Below the pieces are notes generated by a model. The model was not told where the DNA came from. It did no database searches and worked only from the letters and a program-made list of their open reading frames with translations. From Pseudomonas sp. RIT288 (GTDB lineage Bacteria; Pseudomonadota; Gammaproteobacteria; Pseudomonadales; Pseudomonadaceae), in NCBI RefSeq assembly GCF_000631985.1, contig NZ_JFYN01000018.1, forward strand, positions 1 through 64,000: a stretch of 64,000 nt of DNA, read 5' to 3'. How positions within the stretch are numbered: the stretch's first letter is position 1; the number at the start of each line of letters is the position of its first letter. Both the position numbers and the translations under genes were made by a program. Shown here in pieces: positions 24,262 to 32,404 of this stretch.

Positions 24262-24882
24262 ATGACCCACGCTGAAGCCTTGCCTGTCGCCGCGCCCGGC
24301 CTGACCGCCGTGCTGTTCGGACTCTCTGGCTGTCTGGTGGATTTCGGCGCCCGTGCCCATCAACACGCCAGCGTACTGCCCGAGCACGCCGACGCCACCC
24401 CTGGCGCCCTCGACAGCCTGCTCAGCCTGCAGCGCCAGCAGATTCCCTGTGCGTGGATCGATGAACTGCCCCCTGCCCTCGCCCAACCCTTGGCGGCCGC
24501 ACTACCGGGGTGGATCAAACCGACGCAATATTCAGCAACAATCAATCCATGGCCCGCGCCGAATGCCTGCTGGCAGGCACTGATGGGCTTGAACGTCAGC
24601 CGTCTGGATGGCTGCGTGCTGGTCAGCGGCGAGCCTCGGTTACTGCAATCGGGCCTCAACGCCGGGTTGTGGACTATTGGCCTGGCGTCCTGCGGTTCGC
24701 TGTGCGGCCTGTCGCCGAGCGAGTGGCAAGCCTTGAACCAGCGGGAGCGCGAGCAGCGGCGCGGCAAGGCCACCCTGCAACTGTTCGGGCTGGGTGTGCA
24801 TTCGGTGATCGATCATCTGGGCGAACTCGACACCTGCCTGGCCGACATCAACCTGCGCCGCCTCAAAGGCGAAAAGCCCTGA
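24262..24882 (+). CDS. Phosphonatase (PhnX)-like HAD protein lacking catalytic residues
   Basis: A 206-residue protein that follows phosphonoacetaldehyde hydrolase at both ends. VLFGLSGCLVDFG (17-29) corresponds to PhnX FDWAGTTVD; SGLNAGLWTIGLASCGSLCGLSPSEW to the GRNAGMW...GSSELGLTEEE part; and GVHSVIDHLGELDTCLADI to the PhnX C terminus. The nucleophile Asp is Gly20, the GDTVSD metal-binding loop reads SGEPRL, and the cap domain with its Schiff-base lysine is missing (PhnX is about 270 residues). It is therefore a likely pseudoenzyme. No phosphonate genes are nearby; DUF4404 and queF follow. Confidence 0.75.
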   Translation: MTHAEALPVAAPGLTAVLFGLSGCLVDFGARAHQHASVLPEHADATPGALDSLLSLQRQQIPCAWIDELPPALAQPLAAALPGWIKPTQYSATINPWPAPNACWQALMGLNVSRLDGCVLVSGEPRLLQSGLNAGLWTIGLASCGSLCGLSPSEWQALNQREREQRRGKATLQLFGLGVHSVIDHLGELDTCLADINLRRLKGEKP

Positions 24883-24991
24883 CCGGGATCATGCAGGGTG
24901 GACGAGAGTGGATTAATCTAAAGGTCAGTCATAGACCTTTGGCGCGCGGCTGCGGTCAATGCCAGTGCCTCTTGATAAAAGGAACCCCACC

Positions 24992-25255
24992 ATGCCCGCC
25001 CAAGAACTGCAAAAACAACTCGACACCCTGCGCGAGCAACTGGAGCAGAGTCCACCGCTGTCCGAAACCGAGCGTAAAGATCTGCATGATCTGATGGTGC
25101 AGATCGAATCGGAAATCAAACTGGAGAGCGCCACTCAGGACACCAGCATCGCCGATGGCGTGAATCTGGCGGTGGACCGCTTCGAACTCGAACACCCGGC
25201 CATTGCCGGCACCCTGCGCAATATCGTCAATGCGCTGGGCAGTATGGGGATCTGA
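24992..25255 (+). CDS. DUF4404-family small protein
   Basis: An 87-residue acidic, helical protein starting MPAQELQKQLDTLREQLEQ, with heptad-like repeats over residues 1-45 and a conserved-looking C terminus (ALGSMGI). It matches the DUF4404 family, which has no known function. ATG 24992 is preferred for the AAGGA 7 bases upstream; the frame can be extended to 24959 without support. It lies between the PhnX-like gene and convergent queF. Confidence 0.8.
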   Translation: MPAQELQKQLDTLREQLEQSPPLSETERKDLHDLMVQIESEIKLESATQDTSIADGVNLAVDRFELEHPAIAGTLRNIVNALGSMGI

Positions 25256-25277
25256 TTTCCGGGTAACCCTAAAAAGC

Positions 25278-25347
25278 AAAAGATCGCAGCCTGCGGCAGC
25301 TCCTACAGGGAATCTCATGTAGGAGCTGCCGCAGGCTGCGATCTTTT
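25278..25347. repeat. Palindromic repeat (GAGCTGC...GATCTTTT family)
   Basis: A 70-base inverted repeat, AAAAGATCGCAGCCTGCGGC facing its complement, with a 12-base loop. It ends 5 bases from the queF stop, between the convergent DUF4404 and queF genes, and may serve both as a terminator. Confidence 0.9.
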
Positions 25348-25351
25348 GATC

Positions 25352-26182
25352 TTACTGACGGACCAGGCGGTGGTTCGGCAGTTGTACCGCTTCGGTGCTG
25401 CGATACGGGTTGATATCCAGCCCACCCCGGCGCACATAGCGCGCAAACACCGTGAGTTTCTCCGGCTTCAGCAGGCGCTGCAGGTCGAGGAAAATCCGCT
25501 CCACGCACTGCTCGTGGAAATCCGAGTGTTGACGGAAACTGACGATGTATTCCAGCAGACTGGCGTGATCCAGCGCCGCGCCACGATATTCCACCACCAC
25601 GCTGCCCCAGTCCGGCTGGCTGGTCACCGGGCAGTTGGATTTGAGCAGATGGCTGTGCACGCTCTCTTCGACAATCCGCGAATCATCGCAACGCAGCAGT
25701 TCCGGACGCGGATGCTCATAGTTGCTGACGCTGATGTCCAGATCATCGATGCACACGCCCGGCAACGCCACAACGCCTTCGGCTTCGACATCTTTCAGGC
25801 TGCGCACCCGCACGCCCACTGGCTTGCCGGCAGCGGCCGACAGGTCCTTGACCAGTGTCGCTTCCAGGCTTGCGATATCGGTAAACGGCGTCTGATTCAG
25901 CGAATTCAGGTACAACTTGAACGACTTGGATTCGATGATGTTCGGCGAGTCCGCCGGAATGCTGAATTCACCGATCGCCACCACCGGCTTGCCCGACGGC
26001 AGCAGCCACGACAGTTCGAAGCAATTCCAGAAATCCACACCTTTATACGGCAGGGTTTCGGCGGTCAGGCCCAGCTCGGCCCATTTCGCGGTGCGCGGAA
26101 TCGGGAACAGCAGGGACGGCGTGTACGTGGCGATGTATTCGCTGGACTTGCCCAGCGGCGAATGTTCGGCTGCGGGATGCAT
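25352..26182 (-). CDS. queF: NADPH-dependent 7-cyano-7-deazaguanine reductase QueF
   Basis: A 276-residue enzyme of the long, two-domain QueF type. It reduces preQ0 to preQ1 in queuosine tRNA modification. The QueF motif is ESKSFKLYLNSLNQT (about residues 88-102); the C-terminal T-fold half holds the nucleophile cysteine in LLKSNCPVTSQPDWG (near 190) and the substrate-binding glutamates in SFRQHSDFHEQCVE. No other queuosine gene is adjacent. Confidence 0.96.
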   Translation of the reverse strand: MHPAAEHSPLGKSSEYIATYTPSLLFPIPRTAKWAELGLTAETLPYKGVDFWNCFELSWLLPSGKPVVAIGEFSIPADSPNIIESKSFKLYLNSLNQTPFTDIASLEATLVKDLSAAAGKPVGVRVRSLKDVEAEGVVALPGVCIDDLDISVSNYEHPRPELLRCDDSRIVEESVHSHLLKSNCPVTSQPDWGSVVVEYRGAALDHASLLEYIVSFRQHSDFHEQCVERIFLDLQRLLKPEKLTVFARYVRRGGLDINPYRSTEAVQLPNHRLVRQ

Positions 26183-26243
26183 GGCGGAAACCTGACTGAA
26201 TAATCAGCGGATTCTATCAGCCTTTGCGCCCGCCTTTGAGTGC

Positions 26244-26783
26244 TTACTGACTGACAGTCAGTTTGCCGACCATGCCCGCCTGGTAGTGACCGGGAATATT
26301 GCAGGCAAATTCCAGGCTGGTTGCCTTGCTGAAGGTCCAGGTCAGCTCGGCGGTCTTGCCCGGCTCGACCAGCACGCTGTTGGGGTCGTCATGTTTCATG
26401 CCGTGGTCCATGCTGCCGTGATCCATGCCCGCCATGTCGTGGGACATTTCCTTCATACCGGTAGGCGTGAGCATGCCGCTTTGCTGCATCTGCAACATTT
26501 CCTGCTGGTGTTGGGCATGCATCGCCGCGTCACCGAGGTTGAATTCGTGCAGCAACTGACCTTTATTCACCAGCACAAAGCGAACCGTCTCACCGGCCTT
26601 GACCTGAATCGCCTTGGGGTCGAACGACATGTCGCTCAGCACCACCTCGATGCTGCGGGTGGCCTGGGCCGCCGGGGCCGGCTGGCCGAAGTCATAGCTG
26701 TGCGCGGATGCGGCCCAGACAGGTGAACTCAGCGCCAGCACACAAGCGGCGAGGGCCAGAGGATTGCGCAAAAACATAGTCAT
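26244..26783 (-). CDS. Periplasmic cupredoxin-domain copper protein
   Basis: A 179-residue protein with a signal peptide ending WAA (about residue 24). A plastocyanin-like domain carries a full type 1 copper set: His in LLHEFNLG, then Cys, His and Met in CNIPGHYQAGM near the C terminus. Between them lies a Met/His-rich insertion (about residues 88-130, with HDMAGMDHGSMDHGMKHD) that could bind further copper. It is divergent from copRS and shares a CopR-type box, so it is probably a copper-induced resistance or delivery protein (CopI-like). Confidence 0.9.
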   Translation of the reverse strand: MTMFLRNPLALAACVLALSSPVWAASAHSYDFGQPAPAAQATRSIEVVLSDMSFDPKAIQVKAGETVRFVLVNKGQLLHEFNLGDAAMHAQHQQEMLQMQQSGMLTPTGMKEMSHDMAGMDHGSMDHGMKHDDPNSVLVEPGKTAELTWTFSKATSLEFACNIPGHYQAGMVGKLTVSQ

Positions 26784-26841
26784 ACTCCAACAAGATAAGG
26801 TTCAGCCTGTGGGAAACTCTAGCCCGCCTGCGCTGGCAGCT

Positions 26842-26872
26842 ACCTGACAGGCAGATTACAACTTTGTCAGGT
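26842..26872. promoter_or_regulatory. CopR-type operator between the cupredoxin gene and copRS
   Basis: ACCTGACA (26842-26849) and TGTCAGGT (26865-26872) form an inverted repeat. Read on the minus strand, 26870-26855 is CTGACA-N5-GTAAT, which fits the CopR box as I recall it for Pseudomonas. It lies between the divergent copper genes, so one site may control both. Confidence 0.65.
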
Positions 26873-26931
26873 TGGCGCGTGTCACCTGCTCCCACGGTAT
26901 AACGCTTTTGTTCCTACAACCCGAGCCGCCC

Positions 26932-27612
26932 ATGAAACTGCTGATCGTCGAAGACCAACCGAAAACCGGCCACTACCTGCGCCAGGGCCTGACCGAGGCC
27001 GGCTTCAACACAGAACTGGTGGCCGACGGCGTCAGCGGCCAGCAACTGGCCTTGAGCGGTGATTATGCGCTGTTGATTCTCGACGTGATGCTGCCCGGGC
27101 GCAGTGGCTGGCAGATTCTGCAGGCGGTGCGCAGCGCCGGCCTCGACACACCGGTGCTGTTTCTCACCGCCAAGGACGCCGTGGAAGACCGGGTGCATGG
27201 CCTCGAACTCGGCGCCGACGACTATCTGGTGAAACCGTTCGCCTTTTCCGAATTGCTGGCCCGGGTGCGCAGCCTGCTGCGCCGTGGCAGCGCCCTGCCC
27301 CAGGAAACCAGTCTGCAACTGGCCGACCTGCGTCTGGACCTGATTCGCCGCCGGGTCGAACGCAACGGCCAGCGCATCGACCTGACCGCCAAGGAATTCG
27401 CCCTGCTGGAAATGCTCCTGCGCCGCCAGGGTGAAGTGTTGCCGAAATCGCTGATTGCCTCGCAGGTCTGGGACATGAACTTCGACAGCGACACCAACGT
27501 GATCGAAGTGGCGATCCGTCGCCTGCGCCTGAAGATCGACGATGACTTCCCCAACAAACTGATCCACACCGTGCGCGGCATGGGTTACGTGCTTGAAGAG
27601 CGTCCGGCCTGA
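26932..27612 (+). CDS. copR: Copper-responsive OmpR-family response regulator CopR
   Basis: A 226-residue regulator starting MKLLIVEDQPKTGHYLRQG (26932; the longer frame to 26872 would cross the operator region). The receiver domain has its phospho-acceptor Asp in LLILDVMLPG (Asp51) and Lys in YLVKPFAF. A winged-helix DNA-binding domain follows from about 125 (LTAKEFALLEMLLRRQGEV, SDTNVIEVAIRRLR). It is closest to the CusR/CopR/IrlR heavy-metal group. It overlaps copS by one base (TGATG) and is divergent from a copper-binding protein. Confidence 0.9.
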   Translation: MKLLIVEDQPKTGHYLRQGLTEAGFNTELVADGVSGQQLALSGDYALLILDVMLPGRSGWQILQAVRSAGLDTPVLFLTAKDAVEDRVHGLELGADDYLVKPFAFSELLARVRSLLRRGSALPQETSLQLADLRLDLIRRRVERNGQRIDLTAKEFALLEMLLRRQGEVLPKSLIASQVWDMNFDSDTNVIEVAIRRLRLKIDDDFPNKLIHTVRGMGYVLEERPA

Positions 27613-28961
27613 TGCGTCGTCTGTCCCTGAGTTCTCGTCTGGCGCTGCTGTTTGCCGCCTGCACCGCCGTGGTCTCGCTGTTCGCCGGGGTGCTGTTCAA
27701 CCGCGCCAGCGAGGCGCACTTCATTGAGCTCGATCAGCAATTGCTGGACGGCAAGCTGATCGGTTTGCGCCGGGCCTTGCAGGATGTGCAACCCGCTCAG
27801 CGTGAGGCGCAGCTGGCGGATGAGCTGAGCCGTCAGGCCGATCTGGCGCTGCGTATTACCGGCAGTGACGGCCAGCGCTGGTACGACAGCTCGATCAATT
27901 TACCGCAGGACTTACCGCAACAGCCGGGCCTGTCGACCATCAGCCATGACGGCGCCGACTACCGCGTGCTCAAAGCCCCGCTCGATCCAGAGCAACCCGA
28001 TTCGCCGCAACTGACGCTGCTGCTGGACATCACCCATCACCAGCACTTCCTGCAGCGCATGCAGCATCTGATTTGGCTGACCATCGGCTTGTCGGCCCTG
28101 GCCACCGCGCTGCTCGGCGCGTGGGCTGCGCGCAGCGGTTTGCGTCCGTTGCGCCGTATGAGTGCAGTGGCGCGTGGGATTTCTGCGCATTCGCTCAACG
28201 CCCGACTACCGGAAGCGCAAATGCCGCCGGAGCTTGCGGAAATGGCTCACAGCTTCAACGCCATGCTCGGACGCCTCGATGACTCGTTTCAACGGCTGTC
28301 GGCGTTCTCTGCCGACATCGCCCATGAATTGCGCACACCGCTGTCGAACCTGCTGACCCATACCCAAGTCACCCTCACCCGCCCACGCCCGATCGAGGAT
28401 TACCGCGAAGCCCTGCACAGCAACCTCGAAGAACTGCAATGGATGGCACAACTGGTCAACGACATGCTCTATCTGGCCAAGGCTGACCATGGATTGCTGA
28501 TGCCTAACCGTGAGGCGCTGGAGCTGGCGGATGAGAGCGATGTGTTGCTGGAGTTTTTTGCGCCCTTGGCCGAGGACGCCGGGGTGACGCTGAGCCGCGA
28601 AGGTCATGCGCGTATAGAAGGCGATCGCAGCATGCTGCGCCGGGCCTTGTCGAATCTACTGGATAACGCGCTGCGCTTTACCCCCGCGGCGGGCAGCGTG
28701 CGCTTGCGCATCGTCGATCAACCGCACATGGCGCAGGTGTCGGTGCAGAACAGTGGCGAAGGCATTTCAGCAGAATTGTTGCCGCGGTTGTTTGACCGGT
28801 TTTATCGGGCGGATCCGGCGCGACAGGAAGGCAGCAGTGAGCATGCGGGGCTGGGGTTGGCGATTACCCAATCGATCGTCCGCGCGCATGGTGGGCAAAT
28901 TCATTGCGAATCGGCTGCGGGGTGGACGCGGTTTGTGATTGAGTTGCCCAAAGGAAAATAA
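27612..28961 (+). CDS. copS: Heavy-metal sensor histidine kinase CopS
   Basis: A 449-residue inner-membrane kinase with two membrane segments (about residues 8-30 and 155-175) around a periplasmic sensor domain. A HAMP domain follows, then the H-box FSADIAHELRTPLSNLL, N-box LSNLLDNALRFTP and G-box GLGLAITQS. It is of the CusS/CopS heavy-metal type. Periplasmic His pairs (HHQHF near the second membrane segment) may help bind metal. It forms a two-component pair with copR, with which it is translationally coupled. Confidence 0.9.
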   Translation: MRRLSLSSRLALLFAACTAVVSLFAGVLFNRASEAHFIELDQQLLDGKLIGLRRALQDVQPAQREAQLADELSRQADLALRITGSDGQRWYDSSINLPQDLPQQPGLSTISHDGADYRVLKAPLDPEQPDSPQLTLLLDITHHQHFLQRMQHLIWLTIGLSALATALLGAWAARSGLRPLRRMSAVARGISAHSLNARLPEAQMPPELAEMAHSFNAMLGRLDDSFQRLSAFSADIAHELRTPLSNLLTHTQVTLTRPRPIEDYREALHSNLEELQWMAQLVNDMLYLAKADHGLLMPNREALELADESDVLLEFFAPLAEDAGVTLSREGHARIEGDRSMLRRALSNLLDNALRFTPAAGSVRLRIVDQPHMAQVSVQNSGEGISAELLPRLFDRFYRADPARQEGSSEHAGLGLAITQSIVRAHGGQIHCESAAGWTRFVIELPKGK

Positions 28962-28980
28962 GGTCGATAGGATCGGCCTC

Positions 28981-29045
28981 TTCGCGAGCAGGCTCGCTCC
29001 CACAATTGGAATGCATTTCCCTGTGGGAACGAGCCTGCTCGCGAA
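28981..29045. repeat. REPIN between copS and lolE
   Basis: TTCGCGAGCAGGCTCGCTCC and GGGAACGAGCCTGCTCGCGA face each other around a 25-base loop, between the convergent copS and lolE stops. By memory of PAO1, this is also where two separate chromosomal blocks meet. Confidence 0.9.
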
Positions 29046-29059
29046 GGCGGTATTGGCGC

Positions 29060-30304
29060 TTACGAATATCTCAGTGCATGCGCCGGCTCAATCTTCGCCG
29101 CTCGCAACGCCGGGTACACCGTCGCCAGGAAGCTCAGAATAAAGCCTGCCGAGCAGATCAACAGCACATCGCCGCCCTGCAATTCCGAAGGCAGGTTGCT
29201 GACGAAGTACACGTCGGAACTGAAGATATGCTGCCCGGTAACGCGCTCGACCCAGCCAACCATTTCACTGACGTTCAGCGCGGCGATCACGCCGAGCACG
29301 CCGCCAATCAATGTGCCGACAATGCCGATCACCGTGCCCTGCACCATGAAGATCGCCATGATCTGCCGTGGCGTGGCGCCGATGGTGCGCAGGATCGCGA
29401 TGTCCGCGCCTTTGTCGTTCACCACCATGATCAGCGTGGCGATGATGTTGAACGCCGCCACGGCGACAATCATCAGCAACAGCAGGCCGATCATGGTTTT
29501 CTCCATTTTCATCGCGCTGAACAGACTGCCCTGGGTGTGAGTCCAGTCGTCAGCCTTGAACTCGGCACCGAGGCCGGCGGCGATGTCCGAGGAGACTTTC
29601 GGCGCGGCGTACAGATCCTTCACCGCCAGGCGCACGCTCTGCACCTGATTCGGTTGCCAGTGCTGCATGGTCGCGGCATCGGCCACGTGGATCAGGCCCA
29701 TCGAACCGTCCAGTTCGGCGCCAACCTTGAACACACCGACCACGTTCAGCCGCTGCATGCGCGGGGTGATGCCACCCGGTGCGGTGCTGACTTCCGGGAC
29801 GATCAGAGTGATCTTGTCGCCGACGTTGAGGCGGAACCGGCGCGCGGTGATTTCACCGATCACCACGCCGAACTCGCCCGGTTTCAGGTCATCGAGACGT
29901 CCCTGCACGATGTGCTGGGCAACGATCGATACCTTGCCTTCCTGGGCCGGATCGACACCGCTGATCTGGATCGGCTGCATCAAGCCCTTGTAGGACAGCA
30001 TGCCTTCCATCTCGGTGAACGGCACGGCGGCAGTCACTTCGGGATTTTTCAACGCGGCGGCGGCCACCGGCTGCCAATCATCGATCGGCTTGACGCCAAC
30101 GATGGTCGCGTGCGGCACCATACCGAGGATGCGCGAGCTCATCTCGCGCTGGAAGCCGTTCATCACCGACAGCACCACGATCATCGCCAGCACGCCGAGA
30201 GCGAGCCCGATCATCGAAGTCATCGAGATGAACGAAACAAAGCGATTGCGGCGCTTGGCGCGGGTATAGCGCGTGCCGATAAAGATCGATAACGGTCTGA
30301 ACAT
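29060..30304 (-). CDS. lolE: LolC/LolE-family lipoprotein-releasing transporter subunit (second copy)
   Basis: A 414-residue inner-membrane protein starting MFRPLSIFIGTRYTRAKRRN. It has an N-terminal membrane helix, a large periplasmic domain and three C-terminal helices (FtsX-type). With LolD and the related subunit at 31060-32310 it frees lipoproteins from the inner membrane for LolA. ATG 30304 aligns with the start of the paralogue; a GTG at 30316 is possible. No clear Shine-Dalgarno is seen, and a terminator-like hairpin separates it from lolD. Naming as LolE rather than LolC rests on position only. Confidence 0.9.
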   Translation of the reverse strand: MFRPLSIFIGTRYTRAKRRNRFVSFISMTSMIGLALGVLAMIVVLSVMNGFQREMSSRILGMVPHATIVGVKPIDDWQPVAAAALKNPEVTAAVPFTEMEGMLSYKGLMQPIQISGVDPAQEGKVSIVAQHIVQGRLDDLKPGEFGVVIGEITARRFRLNVGDKITLIVPEVSTAPGGITPRMQRLNVVGVFKVGAELDGSMGLIHVADAATMQHWQPNQVQSVRLAVKDLYAAPKVSSDIAAGLGAEFKADDWTHTQGSLFSAMKMEKTMIGLLLLMIVAVAAFNIIATLIMVVNDKGADIAILRTIGATPRQIMAIFMVQGTVIGIVGTLIGGVLGVIAALNVSEMVGWVERVTGQHIFSSDVYFVSNLPSELQGGDVLLICSAGFILSFLATVYPALRAAKIEPAHALRYS

Positions 30305-30320
30305 TCGCTGGGGCACCGTA

Positions 30321-30359
30321 TAAAAATAAAAGACCCGATGCCTTACACAGACACCGGGT
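30321..30359 (-). terminator. Terminator-like hairpin between lolD and lolE
   Basis: On the minus strand, ACCCGGTG, an 11-base loop and CATCGGGT form an 8-pair stem (one G-T) followed by CTTTTATTTTTATA. It starts about 10 bases after the lolD stop and ends 17 bases before the lolE ATG, so it could attenuate lolE. Confidence 0.65.
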
Positions 30360-30368
30360 TTCGGTCGG

Positions 30369-31067
30369 TCAGATGGTGGTCAAGCAGCCTTCTTGCAACT
30401 GCAGGACGCGGTCCATCTGGCGGGCCAGGTTCATGTCGTGAGTCACCACCAGGAACGCCGTGCGCATCGAGGTGCTGAGTTCCAGCATCAAGTCCTGAAT
30501 GCCTTCGGCGGTGTGCGAATCAAGGTTGCCGGTTGGCTCGTCGAGCATCACCAGGCCTGGATTGTTCACCAGCGCCCGGGCGATGGCCACACGCTGGCGT
30601 TCACCACCGGACAGCTCGGCCGGTTTGTGCTCCAGACGATGGCCCAGACCCACGCGTTCCAGCAACGCGGTAGCGCGCTGACGTGCTTCCGGGATCGCAG
30701 TCTTGCCGATCAGCAGCGGCATGCAGACGTTTTCCAGCGCGGTGAATTCCGGCAGCAAGTGGTGGAACTGGTAAACGAACCCGAGGGCACGGTTACGCAG
30801 CAGGCCACGCTTCTTCTCGCTGAGCGCTGACAGCTCTTCGCCGTCGAGCCAGACGCTGCCCTCGGTCGGCGTGTCGAGACCGCCCAGCAGGTTGAGCAAG
30901 GTACTTTTGCCCGAACCGGATTTGCCGACGATCGCGACACGCTCGCCCGGGTGCAACTCCAGTTGCAGACCGGCCAACACTTGCACCGACTCCGGGCCTT
31001 CCTCGTAGGATTTGCCCAGGTTGCGGCAGCTCAAGATTGCTTTATCACTCATGCCCGACTCACTCAT
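30369..31067 (-). CDS. lolD: Lipoprotein-releasing ABC transporter ATP-binding protein LolD
   Basis: A 232-residue ABC ATPase: Walker A GKSGSGKST, LSGGERQRVAIARAL signature, Walker B LVMLDEPTGNLD and the LolD-like YQFHHLLPEFTALENV Q-loop region. It powers release of lipoproteins from the inner membrane. ATG 31067 overlaps the lolC stop by 8 bases; an ATG at 31052 five codons on is also possible. The much longer frame to 31103 lies inside lolC. Confidence 0.95.
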   Translation of the reverse strand: MSESGMSDKAILSCRNLGKSYEEGPESVQVLAGLQLELHPGERVAIVGKSGSGKSTLLNLLGGLDTPTEGSVWLDGEELSALSEKKRGLLRNRALGFVYQFHHLLPEFTALENVCMPLLIGKTAIPEARQRATALLERVGLGHRLEHKPAELSGGERQRVAIARALVNNPGLVMLDEPTGNLDSHTAEGIQDLMLELSTSMRTAFLVVTHDMNLARQMDRVLQLQEGCLTTI

Positions 31068-32310
31068 AACGTAGCGCCTCCGCCGGCTGGGTGCGCGCAG
31101 CACGCCAGGCGGGATACAGGGTGGCGAGGAAACTCAGGACCAACGCAGCGGCGCAGACCATGACCACGTCCTGGCTCTGCACCTGCGACGGCAGGTAATC
31201 GATGAAATACACGTCGGCGTTGAGGAACTTGTGGCCGATCAGCCCTTCGAGGGCGGAAATCGCGGCGCTGACGTTGAGCGCGGCGAAGATCCCGACCACG
31301 GCGCCAATCGCCGTGCCGACCACGCCGATCACGGTGCCCTGCACCATGAACGTGCGCATGATCGTCCCCGGCGTAGCGCCGAGGGTGCGCAGAATGGCGA
31401 TGTCGCTCTTCTTGTCGTTCACCACCATCACCAGCGTGGAAATGATGTTGAACGCAGCCACCGCGACGATCAGCAGCAACAGCAGGCCGATCATGGCTTT
31501 TTCCATGCGGATTGCCTGATACAGGTTGCCGTGGGTGCGGGTCCAGTCGCGGGCGTAGTAATGGTCTTCGCCCAACTGCTGGGCGATGGTCCACGCCACG
31601 CGCGGCGCCTGGAACAGATCATCGAACTTCAACCGGATGCCCTGTACCTGATCAGGCTTCCAGCGGTGCATCTTCGCCAGATCCTGCAGGTTGGTGACGC
31701 CCAGATAGCCGTCCAGCTCACCGGCGCCGACATGGAAGATGCCGACCACGGTAAAGCGCTTCATGCGCGGGAACATTCCGGCCGGGGTCACGCTGACCTC
31801 CGGCGCGACGAAGGTGACTTTGTCACCGAGGCCCACGCCGAGCTTGGTCGCGGCCTTGTCGCCGATGACGATGCCGAAGCTGCCCGGCGTCAGGTCATCG
31901 AGTTTGCCCTGCTTCATGAAGTTGTCGATGATCGACACATTGCGCTCGAGCGCGGGGTCGATGGCGTTGAGCAACACCTTGGACACCTGGCCGTTGTTGG
32001 TCAGCAAACCCTGCATCTGGGTGAACGGCGCAACGGCCGTCACCTCAGGGTTGCGCTTGACCTTGGCGGCGAGGCTTTGCCAATCGTTGATCGGTTCGCC
32101 GGTTTCAAGAGTCGCGTGGGGCACCATGCCCAGCACGCGGGTGCGCATCTCATGATCGAAGCCGTTCATTACCGATAGCACCACGATCATCACGACCACG
32201 CCAAGGGCGAGCCCGATCATCGAAGTCAGGGAAATGAATGACACAAAATGATTGCGACGCTTTGCACGGGTATAACGCGTGCCGATAAATACGAAGAGAG
32301 GTCTGAACAT
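31060..32310 (-). CDS. lolC: LolC/LolE-family lipoprotein-releasing transporter subunit (first copy)
   Basis: A 416-residue protein closely similar to the product of 29060-30304 over its whole length (both begin MFRPL, then FIGTRYTRAKRRN, then SMIGLALGV, and end with AxALRY). Topology is one N-terminal helix, a periplasmic MacB-like domain and three C-terminal helices. It is the first gene of the lolC-lolD-lolE set, and its stop overlaps lolD. Two paralogous membrane subunits make the heterodimer of LolCDE. Confidence 0.93.
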   Translation of the reverse strand: MFRPLFVFIGTRYTRAKRRNHFVSFISLTSMIGLALGVVVMIVVLSVMNGFDHEMRTRVLGMVPHATLETGEPINDWQSLAAKVKRNPEVTAVAPFTQMQGLLTNNGQVSKVLLNAIDPALERNVSIIDNFMKQGKLDDLTPGSFGIVIGDKAATKLGVGLGDKVTFVAPEVSVTPAGMFPRMKRFTVVGIFHVGAGELDGYLGVTNLQDLAKMHRWKPDQVQGIRLKFDDLFQAPRVAWTIAQQLGEDHYYARDWTRTHGNLYQAIRMEKAMIGLLLLLIVAVAAFNIISTLVMVVNDKKSDIAILRTLGATPGTIMRTFMVQGTVIGVVGTAIGAVVGIFAALNVSAAISALEGLIGHKFLNADVYFIDYLPSQVQSQDVVMVCAAALVLSFLATLYPAWRAARTQPAEALRYE

Positions 32311-32404
32311 GTCGGGGCTTGTTCGGAGGGAAAAGGAACGTCCTTGTGGCGGGGGTCGATAACCAGCTTTACACTCAGACCACCGCCGCTACCATGGGTT
32401 CGCC

